Shown: in pieces, positions 17,621 through 26,305 of the stretch
Layout: every line of letters begins with the position of its first letter
Numbering within the stretch: the first letter of the stretch is position 1
From: Gemmataceae bacterium
GTDB lineage: Bacteria > Planctomycetota > Planctomycetia > Gemmatales > Gemmataceae
Reading direction: 5' to 3'
Assembly (NCBI GenBank): GCA_028288765.1
Contig: JAQGHQ010000257.1
Span: forward strand, 1-64,000
DNA: 64,000 nucleotides
Program-made: the position numbers and the translations under genes
The notes under the pieces: model-generated
Seen by the model: only the letters and a program-made list of their open reading frames with translations
Databases searched by the model: none
Told to the model about the DNA's origin: nothing

Positions 17621-18508
17621 ATGAGATACTGGAACGCGGCGATCGTGGGTCTCTCCGTCGCGGCCGCCCTTTGGCCGGGACGTGTGTCGGCCCAGGCCCA
17701 GGCCGCACCCTCGGGGGCCGAGCTCGGGGCCCAGGTCCGTGGCGTCTTCGCCGCGAAATGTGCGGCGTGTCACGGGCCCGACCTCCCCAAGCCGAAGGGG
17801 CGGTTCGGGTACGTCCTCGATCTCCGACGGGTGGCCGGGAACCCCGAGATGGTGATCCCTTCGCGGCCGGACGAATCGGAGCTCTGGACGCTGATCCGGC
17901 GGGACGAGATGCCCCCGGCCGACTCGCCGCACGGGCCGCTCACCCGGGCGGAAAAGGACCTCGTCCGCGCGTGGATCGCCGCCGGCGCTCCGGACGCCGG
18001 CCCCGCCGCACCGGGTGATTCCCAGCCGAGTGCCCAACTCGAAGCATCGCCCGACGCGCCCGCGGGGGCGGCGGTTCTTCCCCGCGGCCTGCGTTGGCTC
18101 GGCAAGTTCCATTTGCTCGTCCTCCATTTCCCGATCGCCCTGGTCGTCGTGGCGGGGATCGCCGAGCTTCTGTCGGCCCGGAAGCCCGGCCGGGTCCCGT
18201 CCGAGTCGGTCCGGTTCTGCCTCTGGCTCGCCGCTATCGGCGCGGTCCCGACGGCGGCCCTCGGGTGGCTGTACGCGGCGGCCGGGAACGGGGCGGGATC
18301 GCCCCAGCTGCTCACCATCCATCGCTGGCTCGGGACCACGACTGCCCTGTGGATCGTCGCCACGGCCGTCTGTGCCGAGCGAGACGTCCGCCGCGGGGCG
18401 CGGAGTCGGCGGACCCGGTTGATGTTGGCGGCGGGAGTCCTCCTCACGGGGGCGACCGCCCATCTCGGCGGCCTGCTCGACCGCGGCATCGACTTTTTCG
18501 ACTGGTAG
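17621..18508 (+). CDS. Exported Planctomycete-cytochrome domain fused to a DUF2231-like membrane domain
   Basis: A 295-residue protein with a signal peptide (WNAAIVGLSVAAALWPGRVSA) and then a haem-c-type motif CAACHGPDLPKPKGRF at residues 47 onward, ending with the EMPPADSPHGPL segment that corresponds to the axial Met region. After a Pro/Ala linker come three or four membrane helices (HFPIALVVVAGIAELL, FCLWLAAIGAVPTAALGWL, WLGTTTALWIVATAV) with conserved His residues, resembling DUF2231. The fusion suggests a membrane-bound electron carrier. It lies between two phosphoesterase genes on the same strand. Confidence 0.8.
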   Translation: MRYWNAAIVGLSVAAALWPGRVSAQAQAAPSGAELGAQVRGVFAAKCAACHGPDLPKPKGRFGYVLDLRRVAGNPEMVIPSRPDESELWTLIRRDEMPPADSPHGPLTRAEKDLVRAWIAAGAPDAGPAAPGDSQPSAQLEASPDAPAGAAVLPRGLRWLGKFHLLVLHFPIALVVVAGIAELLSARKPGRVPSESVRFCLWLAAIGAVPTAALGWLYAAAGNGAGSPQLLTIHRWLGTTTALWIVATAVCAERDVRRGARSRRTRLMLAAGVLLTGATAHLGGLLDRGIDFFDW

Positions 18509-18611
18509 CTGGTACCGGGAGCCGGTCTCACCCGGCGGACATCGACCGCGCCGAGACCGGATGGGGTAGCCGTCAACCCGGGCTTTGGGTAACCTCCGGC
18601 CGGAGGTGCCC

Positions 18612-19472
18612 ATGACGGGACGACGATTTCCGCAACTAACCCGCCGCCGGTTTTTCGCCCTGGCCGGTGGCACGGTTGCCTGTGGCGTCGGGGCCGGCGC
18701 GTACGCCCACTGGGTGGAGCCGCACTGGGCCGCGATCGTCCGCCGGGATCTGCCTCTGCCCGGCCTGTCCGGGGCGCTTGCCGGGAAGGTGTTGGTCCAC
18801 ATCAGCGACCTGCACGTCGGGTCCACCGACCCGGACCACCTGACCGCCTGCCTGCGAACGGTGTCCGCCCTCCGGCCGGACATTGTCGCCATCACCGGCG
18901 ACTTCATGACCTGCGACGGGCGGGAGCAGGCGGACCGGGTGCCGGAGGTCCTGTCGCACCTGGCCCCGCCGCCGCTCGGGTGCTTCGCGGTCCCGGGGAA
19001 CCACGACTACGGCTCGCGGTGGCACCGGCCGGACGTGGCCGACCTGCTGTCCGCCCGCCTGGCCGGGTGCGGGGTCGAGCTCCTGCGGAATGGGGTGAAG
19101 GAGGTGGCGGGGCTCCAGGTGGCCGGGGTCGACGACCTCTGGGCCGGGCGGAGTCGGCCGGCCTCCGCGCTGGCCGGACTCGACCCGGCCCGGCCGGCCG
19201 TGGTCCTGTGCCACAACCCGGACGCGGTCGACCAGGCGGGGTGGGGCGGGTTTCGCGGGTGGGTGCTGGCCGGGCACACGCACGGCGGGCAGTGCAAGCC
19301 GCCGCTCTTTCGGCCCCCGATCCTGAACCTACGGAACCCCCGGTACGCGGCCGGGGCGTACGACCTGGGCGACGGGCGGTGGCTGTACGTCAACCGGGGG
19401 CTCGGGTACGTCCAGAAGGTCCGCTTCAACGCCCGCCCGGAAATCACCCTGTTCCGCCTGGTCCCGGCCTGA
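18612..19472 (+). CDS. Second exported metallophosphoesterase (YkuE/LpxG-like)
   Basis: With the ATG at 18612, preceded by GGAGGTG, the protein has 286 residues. A twin-arginine motif (LTRRRFFALAGGTVACG) is followed by the calcineurin-like domain: HISDLHVGS, ITGDFM, VPGNHDYGS, LCHNPD and LAGHTHGGQ, all five metal-binding blocks intact. The GHTHGGQ signature and size fit the YkuE/UDP-2,3-diacylglucosamine-pyrophosphatase-like branch, which acts on lipid-linked or nucleotide substrates at the membrane; the actual substrate is unknown. It is about 100 bases downstream of the cytochrome-DUF2231 gene. Confidence 0.88.
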   Translation: MTGRRFPQLTRRRFFALAGGTVACGVGAGAYAHWVEPHWAAIVRRDLPLPGLSGALAGKVLVHISDLHVGSTDPDHLTACLRTVSALRPDIVAITGDFMTCDGREQADRVPEVLSHLAPPPLGCFAVPGNHDYGSRWHRPDVADLLSARLAGCGVELLRNGVKEVAGLQVAGVDDLWAGRSRPASALAGLDPARPAVVLCHNPDAVDQAGWGGFRGWVLAGHTHGGQCKPPLFRPPILNLRNPRYAAGAYDLGDGRWLYVNRGLGYVQKVRFNARPEITLFRLVPA

Positions 19473-19532
19473 CCCGGCCGCGTCTTCCTTCCCGTATCCC
19501 GCGTAGCAGCAAAAGGCCTCCCACCACCGCCC

Positions 19533-20459
19533 ATGGCCAAGCCGTTCGACGCGACCCTGAACACCCTGATCGACGCCCACGTGTCCGACTGGGCCGGGTT
19601 CCTCGCCGCCCGGGCCGGGCTGCTTCCCGGCCCCGCGACCGCCCTCGACACAGACCTGTCCGCCACCCTCCAGGCCGATCGGCTGTTCCGGCTCGACGGC
19701 CCGACCCCCGCCGTCCTGCATCTCGAACTCGAATCCACCGGCCGGCTCGGCGTCCCGGGCGAGCTGCTCCGGTACAACGTCTCCGCATGGGGTGTGACGG
19801 GGCTGCCGGTCCACAGTGTGCTCGTCCTGCTCCGGCCGAAGGCGAATGCGACCGACCAGACCGGCCACCTCGACGTGGCCGGGGCCGACGGACGGCCGTA
19901 CCTGAGCTTCGGGTACACGGTCGTGCGGGTCTGGTTGGAATCGGTGGGTCAATTGCTCGCGGCCGGCCTGGGGGTCGCCCCGCTCGCCCTGCTGACGAAC
20001 GAGGCGGCGGCCGACCTGCCGGGGGCGTTCGCCCGGTTCAGGGATCGGTTGCGGGCTGACGGGTTACCGGCTAACGTGGAACGCGGGCTCCTCGGCTCGT
20101 CATTTGTGCTGTGCGGGCTGCGGTACGACCGGAACCGGATCGAGGCCCTCTACCGGGATCTGAGCATGACACTGGAAGACTCGACCACCTACCAGTTGAT
20201 TCTCGAGAAGGGGATCGCTCTGGGTGAAGCCCGCGGGGAGGCCCGTGGGGAGGCCCGCGGGGAGGCCCGTGGGGAGGCACGCGGGGCCGTGTCAGAAGCC
20301 CAGGACATCGTTCTTCGGCTCGGTGCCAAACGGTTTGGGGCCGCGCCGGCGGACGCCGTGGCGGCGGTCCGGGGCGTCACCGAGCGGGACAGGCTCGGGC
20401 GAATGGCCGAGCGAGTTCTCGACGCAACCGGCTGGGACGACCTGCTCGCCACGGCCTGA
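19533..20459 (+). CDS. Rpn-like PD-(D/E)XK nuclease/transposase family protein with GEAR repeats
   Basis: A 308-residue protein beginning MAKPFDATLNTLIDAH. The segment DTDLSATLQADRLFRL followed by AVLHLELESTG fits the catalytic Asp...ExK/ExE core of the Rpn/YhgA-like PD-(D/E)XK family that is abundant in Gemmata-type genomes. Residues 230-247 are a tandem GEAR repeat (four full copies plus a partial), encoded by a 12-base direct repeat at 20227-20285, followed by a helical C-terminal segment (AKRFGAAPADAVAAV). Such proteins promote DNA cleavage and recombination in Rpn relatives; activity here is inferred. The repeat number could vary between strains. Confidence 0.7.
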   Translation: MAKPFDATLNTLIDAHVSDWAGFLAARAGLLPGPATALDTDLSATLQADRLFRLDGPTPAVLHLELESTGRLGVPGELLRYNVSAWGVTGLPVHSVLVLLRPKANATDQTGHLDVAGADGRPYLSFGYTVVRVWLESVGQLLAAGLGVAPLALLTNEAAADLPGAFARFRDRLRADGLPANVERGLLGSSFVLCGLRYDRNRIEALYRDLSMTLEDSTTYQLILEKGIALGEARGEARGEARGEARGEARGAVSEAQDIVLRLGAKRFGAAPADAVAAVRGVTERDRLGRMAERVLDATGWDDLLATA

Positions 20460-20504
20460 CCGGTCCCCCCGGTGCCAGTGGACTCAATTGGTCTGTCGAC
20501 GAAG

Positions 20505-20530
20505 CGGCCCCCGGTCCGATCCGGGGGCCG
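20505..20530. terminator. Bidirectional terminator candidate between convergent genes
   Basis: A perfect ten-base stem (cggcccccgg and ccgggggccg) with a six-base loop lies between the convergent Rpn-like and transporter genes. There is no T-run, as usual in GC-rich genomes. Confidence 0.5.
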
Positions 20531-20613
20531 TCAGATTCTCCCGCCCGGGCAGTGTCGCGATCACCTCAGCCCCACCCGGCGCATGGAACGAGAAGGGTTC
20601 CAAACACCCACTC

Positions 20614-21798
20614 TCATCCACCCGGCGAGGGGTTCGCGGAAACGAACTCGATCACTTTTGGACGCGGATCTCGTACACGCGGTTCGTGGTGTCCGTCCCG
20701 GGGTTCGGGTTGCCGTTCGAGAGCATCACCACCCCGTCCTTCGTCCTTCTCGCAGCGGGCCGCGAGGCGGCGGCCGGCCGCCCCGGCCATCAGGTGCTGG
20801 ATCAGGTTCATCGCGACCACCGGGAGTACAGCCATCGGGGACGCCGTGAGGGCCGTCGACGCCAGTACCAGGCCGGTCCCGTTGTTCGCCATGCCCACCC
20901 CGAATACGAGCGACGCCCGGCGGGCCGGGTCCGCGCGGACGACCCCTGCCACCCCGAACCCCGCCGCGAACCTGGCCGCGCACATCAGCCCGGCCGCGAG
21001 GACCACCAGAGCCAGGAAGTCCCAGTCCGGGTCCGCCACGGCACCCGGCAGGCAGGCCGAGGCGTTGACGTAGCACAGGACCAGTAGGACCACCGACGTC
21101 GCCAGCCTCGACCCCGCCCCGGCGGCGTCCACCCGTGCGCTGCCCACCGTCCACCGGGTCAGCACGCCCGCGAGTGTCGGAAGGACAACCCACAGGGCGA
21201 GGAACACCCCGGCTCCCCCGGCGTCCGCGAGCTGACCCAGCGCCCCGCCGGCCCCGCCCGGGTCGGCGGCCCCGGCCGCGTGCAGGGCGAGCGGGGTGGA
21301 GACCGGGCTGGCCAGGGTCGATAGGAGGACCAGCCCGAGGGAGAGCGCGCAGTCCCCGTCCGCCGCCCGGGACCACCCGGCCGACGACCCGGCGACCGGC
21401 ATGGCCGTGACGATCGCCAGCCCGATCAGGAGGTCGCGAGCCTCGGCCGGGTCCGGCCAGAAGGCCAGCACCGGGGCGCCGATCACGAGGATCAGAACGG
21501 GCACTAGCAGGATCGCAAGCAATCCCAGGGCGAGAGCCCCGGGGCGCCGGAACAGCCCCCGGAGGTGATCCCCCCGGACCCCGAGCCCGGCGGCGAACAG
21601 GAGGAACCCGAGCATCACCGCCGGGGCCGAAATCCGTACGTCGCGGCCGACCGCATGCCCCTCCCGGTAAAGGGTGCCGAGCCACAGCCCGGCCGCCGGG
21701 ACGATCGCCGCCAGGGCGTAGGCCCCGACCAGCAGTATCAGGAAGTGACGATGCAAAAACCCCGTAGCCGCCGCCACCCGTCCGTACCGCACGTCCAT
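20614..21798 (-). CDS. BASS-family (bile acid:sodium symporter-like) membrane transporter
   Basis: The ATG at 21798 gives 394 residues (MDVRYGRVAAATGFLHRHF); upstream in-frame codons lack a ribosome binding site. About nine to ten hydrophobic helices are visible. The segment LLIGLAIVTAMPVAGSSAGW resembles the unwound-helix ligand region of SBF/BASS proteins, and the later VFGVGMANNGTGLVLAS matches their second conserved block. The family includes Na+-coupled organic anion and ACR3-type arsenite carriers; this one lacks an arsenic neighbourhood, so the substrate is open. The last 40 residues are charged and non-membrane. It is convergent with the Rpn-like gene. Confidence 0.8.
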   Translation of the reverse strand: MDVRYGRVAAATGFLHRHFLILLVGAYALAAIVPAAGLWLGTLYREGHAVGRDVRISAPAVMLGFLLFAAGLGVRGDHLRGLFRRPGALALGLLAILLVPVLILVIGAPVLAFWPDPAEARDLLIGLAIVTAMPVAGSSAGWSRAADGDCALSLGLVLLSTLASPVSTPLALHAAGAADPGGAGGALGQLADAGGAGVFLALWVVLPTLAGVLTRWTVGSARVDAAGAGSRLATSVVLLVLCYVNASACLPGAVADPDWDFLALVVLAAGLMCAARFAAGFGVAGVVRADPARRASLVFGVGMANNGTGLVLASTALTASPMAVLPVVAMNLIQHLMAGAAGRRLAARCEKDEGRGGDALERQPEPRDGHHEPRVRDPRPKVIEFVSANPSPGG

Positions 21799-22007
21799 CA
21801 CCCATCCTCCGTGACCGGGTCGGGACGAGATGCCCTTCGTCCCGGCCATAGAACAGTAGCCGTAAACCCTGAGTAGGCCGTGAATCGGGGATAAACTATT
21901 TCTTATCGCCGGTTCATCCGGCCCTTACCCGGCCTGGGTAGACTTCCCGTCGGGTCACGACCCGCCTGGAGGGGGTGGGCGAGCCCGTTTACCCCAGAGG
22001 AATCACG

Positions 22008-22514
22008 ATGACTCGCGTCACACAGGCCGCCGTGGGGGCCACCCTGGCCCTGTTCGTCCTGGCCGGCCCGGTCCGGGCGGACGAGAAGAAGGTCCCGCTG
22101 GACAAGCTCCCGAAGCCGGTGCTCGAGACGGTCAAGAAGCGGTTCCCGAAGGCCGAACTGCTCGGCGGCGAGAAGGAAACCGTGGACGGGAAGACGGAGT
22201 ACGAGGTCGAGATCAAGGACGGGGAGACGAAGATCGACGTGACCGTGTCCCCGGACGGCACGCTCCTCGGGATCGAGAAGGTGATCGCGGCCAAGGACCT
22301 GCCGAAGGCGGTGACCGAGGCGCTCGACGCGAAGTACCCGAAGGCGACCTTCAAGACGGTCGAAGAAGTGACCAAGTTCAAGGACGGGAAGGAGCAGCCG
22401 GCCTACTACGAGGTGCTCCTGGTGGCCGCCGACAAGAAGGTGTTCGAGGTCGAACTGGCGGCCGACGGGAAAGTCCTGAACACCGAAGAGAAGAAGGGCA
22501 AGAAGAAGGACTGA
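22008..22514 (+). CDS. Secreted PepSY-like protein
   Basis: Starting at the ATG at 22008 (AGAGG eight bases upstream), the 168-residue protein has a signal peptide (VTQAAVGATLALFVLAGPVRA). Two PepSY-like repeats follow: the first from LDKLPKPVLETVKKRFPKAE, the second from AKDLPKAVTEALDAKYPKAT. Each is followed by a beta-rich part such as YEVEIKDGETKIDVTVSPDG. The protein is Lys/Glu-rich and ends in a Lys cluster. PepSY-like proteins act as periplasmic inhibitors or ligand and metal binders. The gene is 108 bases upstream of an OmpR-type regulator and its kinase, a neighbourhood that recalls PepSY genes under two-component control. Confidence 0.8.
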   Translation: MTRVTQAAVGATLALFVLAGPVRADEKKVPLDKLPKPVLETVKKRFPKAELLGGEKETVDGKTEYEVEIKDGETKIDVTVSPDGTLLGIEKVIAAKDLPKAVTEALDAKYPKATFKTVEEVTKFKDGKEQPAYYEVLLVAADKKVFEVELAADGKVLNTEEKKGKKKD

Positions 22515-22622
22515 CGGACCCGATCGATTCCGGTCGTCTTTCCCCGGGGGCGAGGCCGGGCCGGTTTCGCTCCCGGGGGAACGCCCGCCATCCGCCGGGC
22601 CGGCTTGCGGAGCGAGGTGGGT

Positions 22623-23303
22623 ATGGGTATCAGAGTGCTCCTGGTCGAGGACGAGACCGAGATCGGCGACTTCGTCGTTCGGGGCCTCCGGGAGGAGGGG
22701 TTCACGGTCGAGTGGGCCGCCGACGGGGACACCGGCTGGCACCACCTCCGCACCGGCGCCTGGGACGTGGTCCTGCTCGACTGGTGGCTCCCCGGGCCGG
22801 ACGGACTGACCCTCCTCCGCCGGCTCCGCCAGGCGGGGACCGCGACCCCCGTCCTGATGCTGACCGCCCGGGACGCGGTGTCGGACCGGGTCCGCGGGCT
22901 CGACGCCGGGGCCGACGACTACCTGTGCAAGCCGTTCGCGTTCGAGGAACTGCTCGCCCGGGTCCGGGCACTGGCCCGCCGCCCGACCGGGGCGGCCGAC
23001 CCGATCCTCGCCCACGCCGGCGTCCGGATCGACCTGGCGACCCACCGGGCCGAGCGCGCCGGGCACCGGCTCGACCTGACCGCCAAGGAGGAGGCGCTGC
23101 TCGTCTTCTTCCTCCGCCACCCGAACGAGGTCCTGGGCCGGACGCGGATCTACGAAGGGGTCTGGGACGAACGGTACGACGGGCTGTCGAACACCCTCGA
23201 AGTCCACGTCATGGAACTGCGGAAAAAGCTCGAAACCCGCGGCCCCCGGCTGATCCACACCGTCCGGGGTCGCGGCTACGTCTTCGGCGAGGACCCGGGG
23301 TGA
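22623..23303 (+). CDS. OmpR-family response regulator
   Basis: The ATG at 22623 gives 226 residues. The receiver domain has VEDETEIG with the acidic pocket, Asp in VVLLDWWLPGPDG (about residue 51), LMLTARD and the Lys of LCKPFAFEELL. A winged-helix DNA-binding domain of OmpR/PhoB type follows at about 125-220 (LDLTAKEEALLVFFLRHPNE, HVMELRKKLE, IHTVRGRGYVFG). The final codons overlap the start of the kinase gene in a GTGA arrangement, so the two are translated together. The QseB/PcoR-like organisation suggests response to envelope or metal signals. Confidence 0.95.
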   Translation: MGIRVLLVEDETEIGDFVVRGLREEGFTVEWAADGDTGWHHLRTGAWDVVLLDWWLPGPDGLTLLRRLRQAGTATPVLMLTARDAVSDRVRGLDAGADDYLCKPFAFEELLARVRALARRPTGAADPILAHAGVRIDLATHRAERAGHRLDLTAKEEALLVFFLRHPNEVLGRTRIYEGVWDERYDGLSNTLEVHVMELRKKLETRGPRLIHTVRGRGYVFGEDPG

Positions 23304-24730
23304 CACTCACCACCCGCCTCTCGGTATTCTTCCTGGCCGCCCTGGCCGTGGTCCTGGTCGGGTTCTCGGCCGCCCTCTACGTGCTCGCCGACTCGCACCT
23401 TCACCGGCGGCTGGACGAGCGGCTGGAAGCCGCCGCGCGGACACTGGCGTCGGCCGCCGAGGTCGAGCCGGACGGGGTCGAGTGGGAGCCGGCCGGGCGG
23501 CCCCTGACCCTCGCCCCGGGGGCCTTCGGGGAGCAGGTCCACTGGGCGGTGACCACCGACGACGGGCGGATGATCGACCACTCGCCGCAACCCGGGGCGG
23601 AGGACCTCCTGACCGAGGCCGACCGGGCGGCCCGGGCCGGTCGGCGGACCCCCCGCCGGCTCGACCACGCCGCGGGGGCGTGGTGGATCACCCAGGTCCG
23701 CGTCGAGCCGGACGGCCCGGCCCCACTGCCCGCGGCGAATCCCCGGAAGCACCCGGCCCTCGTCCTGACCGTTGCCGTCCCCCTTGGCCCGGTCCACACC
23801 ACGCTGCGAACGCTGGCCGCCGCCCTGGCGGGGCTCACCCTGGTCGTCCTGGCCGTCGCCCTGGTCGCCGGCCGGCTGGTCTGCCGGCGGGCGCTGGCCC
23901 CGGTCGCCCGGATGGCGGGCGCGGCCCGGTCGATGGGGGCGGCGGACCTGTCGGACCGCCTCCCGGTTCCCCCGGCGGCGGACGAACTGGCCGACCTGGG
24001 GCTCGCGTTCAACGGGCTCCTGGACCGGCTCGGGGAGGCGTTCGAGCGGGAGCGGCGGTTCGCCGGGGAGGCGTCTCACCAGCTCCGCACCCCGCTCACC
24101 GGGCTGATCGGGCAGGTGGAAGTCGCCCTCCGCCGGGACCGCCCGGCCGACGAGTACCGGCGGGTTCTGGAAACCGTTCTGGCCCAGGCCGGACGGCTGC
24201 GGCGGGTGGTGGAAGCGCTTTTGTTCCTGGCCCGGTCGGAGGCCGACGCCGGGCTGCCGGGGCTGGAGCGGGTGGACCTGGCGACGTGGGTCCCGGACCG
24301 GCTGCGGACCTGGGCCGACCACCCGCGGGCGGGCGACACGACGTTCGAACCGGCCGGCGGCCCGGCCTGCGCGAGGATCCACCCGGACCTGTTCGGCGAG
24401 CTGGTCGACGCGCTGGTCGACAACGCGCTCAAGTACAGCCGGCCGGGGACCCCGGTGGTTGTGCGGGCCGGCCGGGACGCCGCCGGGACGTGGGTCGAGG
24501 TCGAGGATCACGGGCCCGGGGTCGGGGCCGATGAGGTGGGGCAGCTGTTCCGCCCGTTTTTCCGATCCGAGGCGGCCCGCCGACTGGGCGTGTCCGGGTC
24601 GGGGCTCGGGCTGGCGGTCGCCGCCCGGGTGGCGACCGCCCTCGGGGGGACGATCGCCGTCGCGAGCGAGCCCGGGAAAGGCAGCCGGTTCCGGGTGCGG
24701 CTGCCGGGGGCTGATGGCCGGGCCGGGTGA
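23300..24730 (+). CDS. Membrane sensor histidine kinase, partner of the OmpR regulator
   Basis: Translation is taken from the GTG at 23300 overlapping the regulator stop (476 residues). Order of parts: first membrane helix (RLSVFFLAALAVVLVGFSAA, residues 5-25), periplasmic sensor of about 140 residues, second helix at about 170-195, HAMP linker, HisKA with SHQLRTPL (His260), then HATPase_c with the N box VDNALKYS, G1 DHGPGVGADE and G2 GSGLGLAVAARVA. All catalytic boxes are intact. With the neighbouring PepSY-like gene it forms a three-gene sensing set on the same strand. Confidence 0.95.
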   Translation: MTLTTRLSVFFLAALAVVLVGFSAALYVLADSHLHRRLDERLEAAARTLASAAEVEPDGVEWEPAGRPLTLAPGAFGEQVHWAVTTDDGRMIDHSPQPGAEDLLTEADRAARAGRRTPRRLDHAAGAWWITQVRVEPDGPAPLPAANPRKHPALVLTVAVPLGPVHTTLRTLAAALAGLTLVVLAVALVAGRLVCRRALAPVARMAGAARSMGAADLSDRLPVPPAADELADLGLAFNGLLDRLGEAFERERRFAGEASHQLRTPLTGLIGQVEVALRRDRPADEYRRVLETVLAQAGRLRRVVEALLFLARSEADAGLPGLERVDLATWVPDRLRTWADHPRAGDTTFEPAGGPACARIHPDLFGELVDALVDNALKYSRPGTPVVVRAGRDAAGTWVEVEDHGPGVGADEVGQLFRPFFRSEAARRLGVSGSGLGLAVAARVATALGGTIAVASEPGKGSRFRVRLPGADGRAG

Positions 24731-24914
24731 CTGTGGCGCGAAGGGGCGAAGTGAGTCACGCGAATCGGGGAGACCATCGCGCGGCTTCGCATACAATCGC
24801 ACCTATAAGCCAGCGAACATTTCTGGAAACTGGGCAATTTTTTTGGAAATAGAGCAACAAAGTGTGCGTCTTTCGTTACTATGACGCGGCCGCATCTCTC
24901 GTTGAGGGTTCTCC

Positions 24915-25526
24915 GTGGCCCACTCTGTTGCCGGTCTAATGGCGCTCGTCCTGCCTATCATCGCCCTGTGCCTGTCAGTCGCCCCGGCCGCCCCAGCCCC
25001 TCCGGACACACCGGAGGCCGTGCTGTACTTCCCGACAAAGGTCGGGGGGAAGTGGGTCTACTGGGACGGAACCCGCGAGGTGACCAAACTCGTCAGCAAG
25101 GTCGAGAAGAGGGACGAGGAGAAGGTCGTCACCGTGGTCGAACTGATGGCGGGCGGCCGGAAGGTCCCGGCCGAGAAGGTGACGGTGTCCGAAACGGGCC
25201 TGTCGCGGGTGGAATTGGGGATGTGCAAGTTCGAAGCCCCGCTCCGGCTGGTCAAGGTCCCGCACAAGCCCGGCGACCGGTGGGAGATCCGAACCTCCTA
25301 CTCGCCGGGCACCGCCGAAAAGGGGACCGCGACCGTTCACGAGCTGGAGGATCTCAAGGTCCCGGCGGGGACCTACAAGACCGTCCGGATGGTGTACGAG
25401 TTCGTCCACGAGGGCAAGCCGCAACGGAGCACGATCTGGTTCGCCCCCGGGGTCGGGCTCGTCAAGCTCGAAGACAGTGACGACACGAGACAGGTGCTCA
25501 AGTCGTTCACACCGGGCAGGGAGTGA
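24915..25526 (+). CDS. Secreted protein of unknown function
   Basis: A 203-residue protein with a signal peptide (VAGLMALVLPIIALCLSVAPAAPA) starting at GTG 24915 with GAGGG upstream. The mature part is beta-rich: YFPTKVGGKWVYW at the start, KPGDRWEIRTSYSP in the middle and IWFAPGVGLVKLE near the end. That pattern (total conversion of a measured quantity, then 'apparent property' strand pairs) resembles DUF3108/TapB-like periplasmic proteins, but I cannot assign it to a family firmly. The preceding 184 bases contain an AT-rich stretch with a T-run at 24838-24845. Confidence 0.6.
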   Translation: MAHSVAGLMALVLPIIALCLSVAPAAPAPPDTPEAVLYFPTKVGGKWVYWDGTREVTKLVSKVEKRDEEKVVTVVELMAGGRKVPAEKVTVSETGLSRVELGMCKFEAPLRLVKVPHKPGDRWEIRTSYSPGTAEKGTATVHELEDLKVPAGTYKTVRMVYEFVHEGKPQRSTIWFAPGVGLVKLEDSDDTRQVLKSFTPGRE

Positions 25527-25660
25527 GTCGGGCCCGCTTTCCCGCAGACCACTGCCGGCCCGGGGAACCTCCCGGGAAAAGGGGTGGCTCGTCCCCGTCT
25601 TTCCCGCTCGGATCGTGGGCCGGCCGGACCGGCCGCGCCCCCGGCTAACCCGGTCTCTTA

Positions 25661-26278
25661 TCAGCCGGCGACCAGTTCCGACACCCGCCGCTCCCCGGCC
25701 TCCCGGACGGACCCGCGCTTCGCGAGGTAAGCCTTCGCCGAGTCGGCCATCGTGACCAGGGCAGCCCCCATCATGATCGCGTCCTTCACCACCAGCCGGC
25801 CGGGCCCGGCCAGGAGCGGGAACCCGTGCTCGGGCCCGCCCCGGTCGGCCACCCAGCACTCCGGCGTTGTCACCAGGAACGACAGGGTGACGAACGACAT
25901 CACGAACACCAGGAAACTCCCGACCGCCGCGGCCTGTGGCAGCCACGGGTGCAGGCACAGCAGCAATCCGTACAGGACGATCACGGCCCCCAGCCCCCAC
26001 GCGAACGGGTACGTCCCGTTCCGCTCGTGCCACGCGTGGTTGGCCGGGACCACCGCCCCCTCGGGGTTCATGTGCCCCTTGTAGTCCCCGGGGGCGGCGT
26101 AGAAGAAGTTCATGGCCGGGCTGTTCGCCACGAACGGGACGATCCCCTCCGCTTCGTACCGGAACGCCTTCAGCCCCCCGATCCAGACCAGCACCACGAC
26201 GAGCCCCAGCCGGGTCACCGTCATCCCGAGCCGGTCCGCCCGGGCCGCCAGTTCGAACAGTTTCGTAATCGTGTTCAC
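25661..26278 (-). CDS. DUF417 (YkgB/RclC-like) inner-membrane protein
   Basis: A 205-residue protein with four predicted membrane helices: RLGLVVVLVWIGGLKAFRY near the start, then AWGLGAVIVLYGLLLCL, SFLVFVMSFVTLSFLVTTP and VVKDAIMMGAALVTMA. The GGLKAFRYEAEGIVPFVANSP and TTPECW segments are typical of DUF417. The E. coli family member RclC belongs to a reactive-chlorine resistance operon under an AraC regulator. Here too an AraC-type gene lies 27 bases upstream on the same strand, so a similar stress-linked role is a reasonable inference, not shown. Confidence 0.85.
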   Translation of the reverse strand: MNTITKLFELAARADRLGMTVTRLGLVVVLVWIGGLKAFRYEAEGIVPFVANSPAMNFFYAAPGDYKGHMNPEGAVVPANHAWHERNGTYPFAWGLGAVIVLYGLLLCLHPWLPQAAAVGSFLVFVMSFVTLSFLVTTPECWVADRGGPEHGFPLLAGPGRLVVKDAIMMGAALVTMADSAKAYLAKRGSVREAGERRVSELVAG

Positions 26279-26305
26279 CGTCCGCCCTCCGCCGGATACC
26301 GCCCG

